From an uncultured Alphaproteobacteria bacterium (GTDB taxonomy: Bacteria > Pseudomonadota > Alphaproteobacteria > Micavibrionales > Micavibrionaceae): a stretch of DNA of 7,277 nucleotides. Positions within the stretch are counted from its first letter, which is position 1. The number at the start of each line of letters is the position of its first letter. Position numbers and translations under genes: made by a program. Below the pieces are notes generated by a model, which had not been told where the DNA came from, did not search any database, and worked only from the letters and a program-made list of their open reading frames with translations. The DNA lies in assembly GCA_934538895.1 (NCBI GenBank), contig CAKTCH010000075.1, forward strand, positions 1 to 7,277. Reading direction: 5' to 3'. Below, piece after piece: positions 1-5,937 of the stretch.

Positions 1-150
1 CTGAATGTGGAAGCGCTGGAAAAATCGCTGGGCAATCTGAAAGACGATCTCAGCCTTGCGAGGGATGAGATGGAGCGCGCGCGCGTGTCCAGAAAGATCG
101 TGCTGGTGCAGGCGAAAATTGCCGCCGCGACAGGCAAGGCAGCGGCTTAG
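1..150 (+). CDS. 3' end of an unidentified coiled-coil protein (partial)
   Basis: An open frame enters the window in phase 1 and ends at TAG 148-150, giving the last 49 residues of a protein. The visible part is charged and helical: the stretch EALEKSLGNLKDDLSLARDE followed by MERARVSRK has leucine/alanine spacing typical of a coiled coil, and the tail is alanine-rich (AKIAAATGKAAA). No domain or catalytic motif can be named from this remnant, and I do not recognise the family. It reads toward the minus-strand gene at 208-1638, with a hairpin terminator between the two stops. That the frame is real is supported by the uninterrupted run of third-position G/C codons and by the terminator placed 22 bases after the stop. 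Confidence 0.75.
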   Translation: MNVEALEKSLGNLKDDLSLARDEMERARVSRKIVLVQAKIAAATGKAAA

Positions 151-172
151 TTCATTCGCCAGATTTTTGTGA

Positions 173-206
173 AAAACCCCGGCGCGGTCCGGGGTTTTCC
201 TTTTTT
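173..206 (+). terminator. Rho-independent terminator, possibly bidirectional
   Basis: A perfect 10-bp stem is formed by AAAACCCCGG (173-182) and CCGGGGTTTT (189-198) around a 6-base loop (183-188), followed by CC and six T residues (201-206). It lies 22 bases after the stop of the upstream plus-strand gene. Read on the minus strand, the same stem is followed by five T residues (complement of 172-176), so it can also end transcription of the convergent gene whose stop is at 208-210. Confidence 0.9.
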
Positions 207-207
207 A

Positions 208-1638
208 TCAAGCGATGCGGGTTTTGCGCAGTGCGGCATCGCTGCCGATGCGGTTCAGCGCTTCTTCTATTTTCTGCGTCAGTTCGTCATACCAGATATC
301 GGGTTCCGTATCGGCGGTCACGGGCAGGCCCGCGGCAAAACGCAATATCGCGCCGTTGTTCAAAACCACTTCGTTATTCTGGCTTAAGGCAATATTGCCG
401 TTGAAGCCGATGGTGGCGGTGTGGCCGCAGGTAGGCCCGCGCGTCGCGGGTTCCATTTCGGCGAGCACGCGCATCGCGCGATCCAGGGGTCGCTCGGCAT
501 GACATGGCGCGGGGGTGAAAACCTGCAACAGGTCCGAAAGCGTGATATTCTGCGCCAGCACGCCCCGCGTGACCGAGGCGAGATGATACTCATTTCCTGC
601 CTGGGCGACTTGCGGACGGGAAGGACCCAGAATACCATCGGCGCGGCATAGCGACGACAGGCGGATGGTCTGTTCCTTCGCCATCTTGCCGTGCGCCGTC
701 AGGGCGGTTTCATCCTGCGCCAGTTCGCGGGCGGTGACCGTATCGCGCAGCGTGCCTTCCGGGCGTGCGCGGCGATGGCTGGTATGGTGCATTTCTATCT
801 GCCTGCTCTGCACGGTGAACACGGGTTCGGCGTCGCTGACCATGATGTTCAGGCCGCCCAGCATCATGCAGGCCCCGAGGGGTGCCCTGATTTGCGCGCG
901 CAGCGTCTGGTAATGGGCCAGTGCATCGTAACCGGCGGGTACGTCGCTCTCATAATACTGGCAAAGATAGGCATGATCGAAACTGCCGGTGCGGATGTAA
1001 TCGGTCAGGCGGCGGACGTTCTCTTTCAAGGGGCCTGGCAATGTGCGCGGCGCCCATGAAAGATGCGGTTGCACGCTGCCCGCTTTCGGCAGGTAGCTTT
1101 CGGTGGTCAGGCGCTGGAAATGCGCGTATCTGATTTGTGCCGTTTCGGGTTTGTCCGTCACGATCACATACCATGCCCGGCCTTCTTCGTGATCGAACGC
1201 TACGCATTGATCGTAAATGCCGAAGGCCGCGCGCGGAATGTCGGTGACGCGCTGATGGCCATTATCGAAGCCAAAGCCGAAGTAGCCGACGGCGCCGCCC
1301 TGAAACGGCGGCAATGTCGGGTCGTTCATCACCTTGCCCTGACCCCATACGTCAAGGCGCTCCCGCAGCAGCGCGGTGATATCGCCGCGAATGCCGAGTT
1401 GCTGATCGCGGTTGGTGACGCTGATTTTATCGTCCCACGATTCCAGAATTTCCACCGGCTGGAATACGACGGTGCTATAGCGCCCGCTTTTTTGTCCGGC
1501 AGCGGCGCTGTCCAGAAACTGCGTGTAGGGGAACCGGTAAAGCGCCGAAAAAACCGCCATGGCGTCAGGCATATCCGGCAGGGCGAAGGCATAAACGGTT
1601 TTGGGTACAATCGTATGGGCGGCTATTATCTGTGTCAT
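208..1638 (-). CDS. Divergent anthranilate synthase I / PabB-like chorismate-binding protein, catalytic motifs degenerate
   Basis: This 476-residue protein has the length and layout of the anthranilate synthase component I / aminodeoxychorismate synthase I family. An N-terminal region contains FQGGAVGYFGF (112-122), the usual FxGGxxGYFxY landmark. The chorismate-binding domain runs from about residue 205 to 465. Family landmarks kept are the DYIRTGSFDHAYLCQYY segment (213-229), GNEYHLASVTRG (348-359), DRAM plus EMEPATRG (386-400) and YDELTQK (450-456). Motifs that carry catalysis are changed: the PIKGT/PIAGT loop reads HHTSHRRARPEG (284-295), the IVDLxRND helix reads IRLSSLCRAD (325-334), the TGAPK loop reads APCHAERP (377-384), and GAGIVADSDPE reads AAGLPVTADTEPD (435-447). 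The acidic residue of the AEN motif may survive as E322. The frame is unbroken, so it looks like a maintained gene rather than a pseudogene. No trpG/pabA partner is nearby. The start has only a weak AAGG about 12 bases upstream; no better in-frame start exists. It may be a pseudoenzyme or have altered substrate use. Confidence 0.85.
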   Translation of the reverse strand: MTQIIAAHTIVPKTVYAFALPDMPDAMAVFSALYRFPYTQFLDSAAAGQKSGRYSTVVFQPVEILESWDDKISVTNRDQQLGIRGDITALLRERLDVWGQGKVMNDPTLPPFQGGAVGYFGFGFDNGHQRVTDIPRAAFGIYDQCVAFDHEEGRAWYVIVTDKPETAQIRYAHFQRLTTESYLPKAGSVQPHLSWAPRTLPGPLKENVRRLTDYIRTGSFDHAYLCQYYESDVPAGYDALAHYQTLRAQIRAPLGACMMLGGLNIMVSDAEPVFTVQSRQIEMHHTSHRRARPEGTLRDTVTARELAQDETALTAHGKMAKEQTIRLSSLCRADGILGPSRPQVAQAGNEYHLASVTRGVLAQNITLSDLLQVFTPAPCHAERPLDRAMRVLAEMEPATRGPTCGHTATIGFNGNIALSQNNEVVLNNGAILRFAAGLPVTADTEPDIWYDELTQKIEEALNRIGSDAALRKTRIA

Positions 1639-1993
1639 GCTATGTTAATACCTTAAAAGAAGAATCATTTCCCAATGCGTATTCCTTGATTTTATGCGGC
1701 CAAACAGCCTCGCCGCGCAAGAAATTTTAACGCCGGGGCATATCTTGTCACGGCAAGATGGCGACGATGCGGCTTAAATCGGGCGGTATAGGGCTTCGGG
1801 ATAATTTTCTTGTGTTTCAGATGGTTAGTAAACGGCTTACTTTTTAATGCCGTTGCGCTTCTTAAAAACATCATTTTGCAAGGGATTCGGCGCTATGAAG
1901 GAATCGGGATGCAATCGCTGGCATAAAACCTGACGTCCTGATGATTTGAAAACAAAACTGAAATACCGTGTTATGCAGGATGTCGCGAAGAGG
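1639..1993. other. 355-bp intergenic spacer, no credible gene
   Basis: This spacer lies between two minus-strand genes. I see no gene in it: a 60-codon minus frame (1692-1874) has no ribosome binding site and a composition unlike a protein. Two small inverted repeats are visible: ATCTTG/CAAGAT (1742-1747 and 1754-1759, 6-base loop) and AACGGC/GCCGTT (1831-1836 and 1849-1854, 12-base loop). Neither is followed by a convincing T-run, so no clear terminator for the helicase gene was found. The segment next to 1638 should carry the promoter of the chorismate-binding-like gene. Confidence 0.6.
1691..1720 (-). promoter_or_regulatory. Candidate promoter of the chorismate-binding-like gene
   Basis: Read on the minus strand, TTGCGC (plus 1715-1720) and CATAAA (plus 1691-1696) are separated by 18 bases, leaving a leader of roughly 45 bases before the start codon at 1638. 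The -35 box matches the consensus only in its TTG half, so this is a weak sequence-only guess. Confidence 0.3.
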
Positions 1994-4774
1994 TTATTTG
2001 TAGAAATCGCGGACGGTGTGGGCGGCCTGCGCGAGGCCGATGCGTTCGATACCGACGCCGGGCGGGAAGGCGCCCAGCAATCTCGTCGGCAGCATTGAAT
2101 CCAGCATCACGAAAATGCCGCGGTCGTCGGCGCGGCGCACAAGGCGCCCGAAAGCCTGGCGCAGTTTCAGGCGCGTCATCAATTCATCGTAACGGCGGCC
2201 GCCGAAAGCGTCGCGGCGGGCGCGGTGCAGGATCGTCGGGCGCGGCCATGGCACGCGGTCGTATACCAGCACGCGCAACGAATCGCCCGGCACGTCGATA
2301 CCGTCGCGCACGGCGTCGGTGCCGAGCAGGCAGGCGCCTTTTTCCTCGCGGAAGATATCGACCAGCGTGCCGGTATCGACGTCATCGACATGCTGGGCGT
2401 AGAGCGCGATATTGCGTTCCTCCAGCGGAGTGGCGATGCGGTCATAGACAGCACGCAGGCGGCTTATAGCGGTGAACAGGCCGAGGCCGCCGCCCCCCGC
2501 CGCTTCGAACAATGTGCGGTAGGCGGCGGCGACCTGAGCGAGATCGTCCTTGCGGACGTCATTGACGATCAGCACCTTTGTGCGTTCCGGATAGTCAAAG
2601 GGTGATGTGGCGGTGAAGCCATGCGCCTGGGGGGTCAGATAGTCGCTGCCGGTGCGTTCGCGGGCGACGCGCCAGTCTTCGGCATCGTCGCCTGTGCCGT
2701 CCCGCAATGTCGCGGATGTAATCACCACGCCATGCGCGTGCGGCTTCAGGGCGGCGGCGAACGATTTCATCGGATCGACCCCGTGGCGGTAAAGACCGAT
2801 ATCGACGGCCTGCCCCTCGATGCGTTCGATTTCCATCCAGTCAACCATGCCGGGCGGGCTTTCAGGCTGTTCCAGCGTGTCGAGCATCGCGATCCATGAG
2901 GCCACGACGTTTTCGCCCCAGTATTGCAGACGGTTGCCGACCGATTCGAGGCGGCGGCGGGAATCGCCGTCGAGCGTGTCGGACTGGTCGGCCAGTTTTT
3001 TCTTCAGCCTTTGCGCAAGGGATGCCATCGGTTTGCGCAGGGCGGTCAGGCGCTCTTTGAGATCGCGTCCGGCATCCGCCAGAGCGGGCAGCAGGGGGCG
3101 CGTATCGGTTTCGAGCGAATAGGGCGTGTCGCGGCCTTCGGCGCGGGCAAAGACCTGCTTATATATATGTGAAAGGAAGATCTCGGTCACGCCGACGGGG
3201 TTGCCTTCCTTCAGGCGTTTCGACCAGCCCGGCGTGGCGAGCGCTGTGGATTCCTGCAGGATCGCTTCGAGATCGCGTTCGGCGTCGGCATCGCCCGCGA
3301 TCAGGTCCTCGACGCGGCGTTTCAAACCGCGTGCGCGACCGCGTCCGGCTTCGGCACCGCGCAGCCAGCGGCGCAGTTCTCCGGTTTCGCGGGCAGTGAG
3401 ATGGCCCGCGAAAGCGGAATCGGCGGCATCGAACAGATGATGGCCTTCGTCGAAGACATAACGCGAAGGCAGATCGCTGAAATCGCCCAGCGCCGTTTGC
3501 GCCATGACAAGGGCGTGGTTGGCGATGACCAGATCGGCGCGGCGGGCGCGGCGCATGGAACGTTCGACGAAGCAGCGGTGATAATGATCGCACGCCGAGA
3601 AAATGCATTCGCCGCGGCGGTCGGCCAGCCCGGATGTGAATTTGCCGCCGATGAGGCCGGGCAGCCAGCCGGGGAAGTCGCCGCCGCTCAGGTCGCCGTC
3701 GCGGCTGCGCTCAGCCCAGCGCGCCATCAGCCCGGCGGCGATTACCTGATCGGGATGCCTGGCGACGGCGGCGCCTGCTACCGTTTCATCGAGGTTCAGG
3801 AGACAAAGATAGTTTTCGCGGCCTTTGCGTATGGCGACGCGTGCCGCTTTGGCGTCGGGGTCGCTGTAAAGCCGGTCGAGTTCCTGATAAATCTGGCGCT
3901 GGAGATTCTTGGTATAGGTGGAAACCCAGACAGCGCCCTTGTTCTTTTCCGCCCATACCGATGCGGGGGCCAGATAGCCGAGTGTCTTGCCGACGCCGGT
4001 GCCCGCTTCGGCGATCACTACATGCGGTTCATCGCGTTCGTCGGCGGGGGCGAAGGCTGACGATACATGCGTGGTGTAATTCTGCTGCTGCGGGCGCGGC
4101 TCCGCCGGATTTTTGCCCTGATGCAGCAGAAGGCTCAAACGTTCCCGGCTTTCCTGCCCGGTTACGGGCATGTGCGCGGGGGGCGGGGGCGGGGCGTCTT
4201 CCGACCATTCGGGCAGGTATTTCCAGATATTGAGCGCCGTTTTCGCGATCACGGGTTCTTCAGGCGCGTAATCGACGCCCAGCGCCTTCATCGCGAAAGG
4301 CGTCCACGGCCAGCCCTTGCCGTGCAGGCCCATGATGCGCGCGATTTCGACGGGATCGGCTTTATGGCCTGTACGCGGTTCGCGTGCAAGGTCGCTTAAT
4401 AAAGCCTGTGCGGATTCCATCAGGGCAAAGGGATAATCGTCGAAATTTTGCGGTGCCGTAAGGCCGAGTGCCCGCGTCAGGCCTGCGGGGGTCGGCACGC
4501 AGAACTTCGCCGGATGCACGAAGGCGAACAATTCCAGCAGGTCGAACGCCAGGAATTCATGCGCGCCCAGGCGCTGGCGCGTATAAGGGGCGTGGCAGAG
4601 CATGATCGCCTGTTTATGGGTGCGCAGGCGTGCCTGCTCCAGCGACAGGATTTCCAGTTCGCCGTCAGCTGAAAGCAATGCCGCTTTCGAGGCATTGACG
4701 CACAGCACGGATGTCTCCGGCAGGATGATTTCTGCCGTAGCAGCGGGGCTGGTCTGCGTTAAGGGGGAATTCAT
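1994..4774 (-). CDS. dinG: DinG-type (XPD-family) iron-sulfur ATP-dependent DNA helicase
   Basis: A 926-residue superfamily 2 helicase expected to unwind DNA 5' to 3', acting on structured DNA or R-loops during replication and repair, as known for DinG. Visible motifs are Walker A GTGVGKT (258-264), a DEAH-type box DEGH (442-445), ITSATL (685-690), a motif V region GTDAVRDGIDVPG (818-830) and motif VI QAFGRLVRR (873-881). Four cysteines, C324, C390, C395 and C401, have the x4/x5 spacing of the last three cluster ligands of E. coli DinG (C194, C199, C205), so a 4Fe-4S domain is very likely. About 250 residues precede Walker A. Part of this (roughly 20-110) resembles a DEDDh exonuclease with its acidic residues lost, and it ends in a proline-rich linker (195-199). 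The E. coli protein lacks such a front end. The start at 4774 has no strong ribosome binding site, but no in-frame alternative lies upstream. It sits 51 bases after the pilin-like gene and may share its transcript. Confidence 0.92.
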   Translation of the reverse strand: MNSPLTQTSPAATAEIILPETSVLCVNASKAALLSADGELEILSLEQARLRTHKQAIMLCHAPYTRQRLGAHEFLAFDLLELFAFVHPAKFCVPTPAGLTRALGLTAPQNFDDYPFALMESAQALLSDLAREPRTGHKADPVEIARIMGLHGKGWPWTPFAMKALGVDYAPEEPVIAKTALNIWKYLPEWSEDAPPPPPAHMPVTGQESRERLSLLLHQGKNPAEPRPQQQNYTTHVSSAFAPADERDEPHVVIAEAGTGVGKTLGYLAPASVWAEKNKGAVWVSTYTKNLQRQIYQELDRLYSDPDAKAARVAIRKGRENYLCLLNLDETVAGAAVARHPDQVIAAGLMARWAERSRDGDLSGGDFPGWLPGLIGGKFTSGLADRRGECIFSACDHYHRCFVERSMRRARRADLVIANHALVMAQTALGDFSDLPSRYVFDEGHHLFDAADSAFAGHLTARETGELRRWLRGAEAGRGRARGLKRRVEDLIAGDADAERDLEAILQESTALATPGWSKRLKEGNPVGVTEIFLSHIYKQVFARAEGRDTPYSLETDTRPLLPALADAGRDLKERLTALRKPMASLAQRLKKKLADQSDTLDGDSRRRLESVGNRLQYWGENVVASWIAMLDTLEQPESPPGMVDWMEIERIEGQAVDIGLYRHGVDPMKSFAAALKPHAHGVVITSATLRDGTGDDAEDWRVARERTGSDYLTPQAHGFTATSPFDYPERTKVLIVNDVRKDDLAQVAAAYRTLFEAAGGGGLGLFTAISRLRAVYDRIATPLEERNIALYAQHVDDVDTGTLVDIFREEKGACLLGTDAVRDGIDVPGDSLRVLVYDRVPWPRPTILHRARRDAFGGRRYDELMTRLKLRQAFGRLVRRADDRGIFVMLDSMLPTRLLGAFPPGVGIERIGLAQAAHTVRDFYK

Positions 4775-4812
4775 GCTTTTATAGATAGCATTCCTGAAGG
4801 GAAGCGTCCACG

Positions 4813-4834
4813 AAGCGTTTGTGCTCTAACGCTT
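4813..4834 (-). repeat. Inverted repeat across the stop codon of the pilin-like gene
   Basis: AAGCGTT (4813-4819) and AACGCTT (4828-4834) form a perfect 7-bp stem with an 8-base loop containing most of the TAG stop (4826-4828). No T-run follows on the minus strand, so it is not a standard terminator. It could stabilise the 3' end of a processed message or slow polymerase between this gene and the helicase. GAAGCGT also occurs as a short direct repeat at 4801-4807 and 4812-4818. Confidence 0.4.
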
Positions 4835-5491
4835 GATCAGCACCTGATAGAAGTAGTAGTGCGCGCCGTCCTTGCGGCATCCAGCTTCCTTGCCCGCCAG
4901 TTGGGCCGCATTATTGCCGATGGTGTTATCGGGCGCGGCCAGCGTATAGGACCCGGTGAAAGGGGTTGCGTTCTGTATGATATCGGCGGGGGCGTCGCTG
5001 CCGGGATTGTCGATATTCAGGACATTGTTGATTTCGCGGCAGAGGAGAGCGCTTACACGGGCCTGCATCATCAATTCAGGGGCGGCGGTTTCCAGATTGA
5101 GCACCGCGTGCGACCCGAAGATCATCCATTCGGATGCAAAATCGTATGTGCGGAAGGTGACCGCGCCCCCACCGCTGCCAAAGACTTGATTCGCCGAATC
5201 CGTGCAGGAGGCAGCGTTATAATCGCCGTTTCCCCATCCGGCGGCATGAAAACACAGATCGCTTTCACTTATTCCGGTCAGCATCATGCGGTCGATCGCC
5301 GCCTTGATTCCGCCCGTGTAACGCATCAGGTCGGACGCCGATATGCGCGCGCGCTCGGCGTCGCCGCTTTGTTCCACCGTGTCGGAAGAGCGGGTCATCG
5401 TCATGGTGAGGGCGGCCAGTAATGCTACGGCCAGAAGGACAAACCATATCGCGCTGCCTTGCGCGCGAGGGGAGGGTGTTGGTGTCGGCAT
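4826..5491 (-). CDS. Pilin-like single-pass envelope protein of unknown function
   Basis: From ATG 5491 this encodes 221 residues. A short Pro/Arg-containing leader (MPTPTPSPRAQG, 1-12) is followed by one hydrophobic helix, about residues 14-31 (SAIWFVLLAVALLAALTM), and then a soluble domain likely facing the periplasm. Four cysteines (80, 96, 151, 205) could form two disulfides. The layout recalls type IV pilins and pseudopilins: a Gly just before the helix and a globular C-terminal part. However, the glutamate normally at position 5 after the cleavage glycine is absent (Phe17 here), so processing by prepilin peptidase is uncertain. I recognise the general style, a hydrophobic LAVALLAAL helix with a Cys-containing tail, from uncharacterised alphaproteobacterial proteins, without a known function. 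A longer frame begins at TTG 5596, but ATG 5491 is chosen because GGGAAG lies six bases before it, while the upstream TTG and the ATG at 5533 have no such site. Confidence 0.72.
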   Translation of the reverse strand: MPTPTPSPRAQGSAIWFVLLAVALLAALTMTMTRSSDTVEQSGDAERARISASDLMRYTGGIKAAIDRMMLTGISESDLCFHAAGWGNGDYNAASCTDSANQVFGSGGGAVTFRTYDFASEWMIFGSHAVLNLETAAPELMMQARVSALLCREINNVLNIDNPGSDAPADIIQNATPFTGSYTLAAPDNTIGNNAAQLAGKEAGCRKDGAHYYFYQVLIKR

Positions 5492-5497
5492 GAGAGT

Positions 5498-5503
5498 CTT
5501 CCC
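5498..5503 (-). promoter_or_regulatory. Ribosome binding site that sets the start of the pilin-like gene
   Basis: On the minus strand GGGAAG lies six bases upstream of ATG 5491. It is the only purine-rich site with suitable spacing among the candidate starts at 5596 (TTG), 5533 (ATG) and 5491 (ATG), and it therefore supports the shorter 221-residue protein. Confidence 0.6.
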
Positions 5504-5587
5504 GCTTAAAAGTTTATAGTCGGTTAATTGCATACACGAGTCTAATCGAGTCGATTTCGCCTGACGATCAAAAAACCTGTCCAGACC

Positions 5588-5639
5588 TTTTTTCAAAAAA
5601 ATGCAAAAAAATGCATTTTTCTGTTTTTGTTTTCATTTT
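5588..5639. promoter_or_regulatory. Phased A/T-tracts, probable bent DNA and UP-like element
   Basis: The stretch contains T6 (5588-5593), A7 (5595-5601), A7 (5605-5611), T5 (5616-5620), T5 (5624-5628), T4 (5630-5633) and T4 (5636-5639). The central tracts repeat about every 10 bases, close to one helical turn. A perfect 10-bp tandem repeat, CAAAAAAATG, occupies 5594-5603 and 5604-5613, and AAAAATGCATTTTT (5607-5620) is palindromic. Relative to the predicted start site near 5659 this covers about -70 to -20, where RNA polymerase alpha subunits and nucleoid proteins bind. Confidence 0.55.
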
Positions 5640-5652
5640 GTACGATTATAAT
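5624..5652 (+). promoter_or_regulatory. Promoter of the H1-like gene
   Basis: A perfect -10 hexamer TATAAT (5647-5652) stands 17 bases downstream of a poor -35 hexamer TTTTTG (5624-5629). Transcription would start near 5659, leaving a leader of about 70 bases before ATG 5728. The poor -35 box could be compensated by the A/T-tracts just upstream. Confidence 0.65.
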
Positions 5653-5660
5653 CTGTTAAG

Positions 5661-5678
5661 TGTATCAATGGTGATACA
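5661..5678. promoter_or_regulatory. Perfect 18-bp palindrome, candidate operator
   Basis: TGTATCA (5661-5667) and TGATACA (5672-5678) are exact inverted repeats with a 4-base spacer. The site starts eight bases after the -10 box, at or just past the expected transcription start, which is a classic repressor position. It could equally form a 7-bp hairpin at the very 5' end of the transcript. No regulator gene is encoded nearby. Confidence 0.5.
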
Positions 5679-5686
5679 TAAATTTT

Positions 5687-5705
5687 GTCGGCCGCGAGGC
5701 CCGAC
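5687..5705 (+). promoter_or_regulatory. Leader hairpin with GCGA tetraloop
   Basis: GTCGGCC (5687-5693) pairs with GGCC (5698-5701) and GAC (5703-5705), with one bulged C at 5702, closing a GNRA-type GCGA loop (5694-5697). It lies in the expected 5' untranslated leader, 10 bases before the GGGAG ribosome binding site (5716-5720), and leaves that site free. Confidence 0.4.
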
Positions 5706-5727
5706 GCCATAATGTGGGAGAAACAAA

Positions 5728-5937
5728 ATGGCTGTTGCAAAAAAGAAAACGACTGCAAAGAAATCGGCTGCTAAGAAGACTGCTGCGAAGAAAAAAGTAG
5801 CTGCTAAAAAGCCTACCGCTAAGAAAAAAGTAGCTGCTAAAAAAACGACTGCTAAAAAAGTAGTTCGTAAAACAGCTGCTAAAAAGCCTGCTGCAAAGAA
5901 AACAACTGCAAAGAAAAAAGTAGCTAAGAAGAAGTAA
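5728..5937 (+). CDS. Lysine-rich histone-H1-like DNA-binding protein
   Basis: A 69-residue protein made almost wholly of Lys, Ala, Thr and Val: 30 lysines, one arginine and no acidic residue. It is built from AAKK, TAKK and KKKVAAKK units, including an 11-residue period (KKKVAAKKPTA then KKKVAAKKTTA) mirrored in the DNA by a 23-bp perfect direct repeat (5788-5810 and 5821-5843). This matches the disordered tail of eukaryotic histone H1 and bacterial H1-like proteins, which bind DNA through charge and help compact the nucleoid. No folded domain is present. The start is firm: GGGAG (5716-5720) sits seven bases before ATG. It has its own promoter and probably its own terminator, so it seems to be a single-gene unit. 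Codons are more AT-rich than in neighbouring genes, largely because of lysine content. Confidence 0.85.
   Translation: MAVAKKKTTAKKSAAKKTAAKKKVAAKKPTAKKKVAAKKTTAKKVVRKTAAKKPAAKKTTAKKKVAKKK

Noticed and set aside
1063..1656. 197-codon plus-strand frame opposite the chorismate-binding-like gene
   Set aside because: It is an antisense shadow of a gene with clear family motifs; its protein has no recognisable domain and no ribosome binding site was evident.
1692..1874. 60-codon minus-strand frame in the long spacer
   Set aside because: No ribosome binding site, basic random-looking composition and no similarity I recognise.
1894..1932. 12-codon plus-strand frame (MKESGCNRWHKT) in the long spacer
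   Set aside because: An AGGG lies about 10 bases upstream, but the frame is too short and has no supporting context.
3401..4060. 219-codon plus-strand frame opposite the helicase
   Set aside because: Antisense shadow of the helicase core, including the iron-sulfur and Walker B region; length is explained by high-GC third positions.
5492..5596. 35-residue N-terminal extension of the pilin-like protein from TTG 5596
   Set aside because: No ribosome binding site before the TTG; the extension runs into the A-tract control region and would bury the pilin-like leader, whereas ATG 5491 has GGGAAG at good spacing.
5788..5843. 23-bp direct repeats as a possible mobile or CRISPR-like repeat
   Set aside because: They lie within the H1-like coding region, in frame with a 33-base period, and simply reflect the 11-residue protein repeat.
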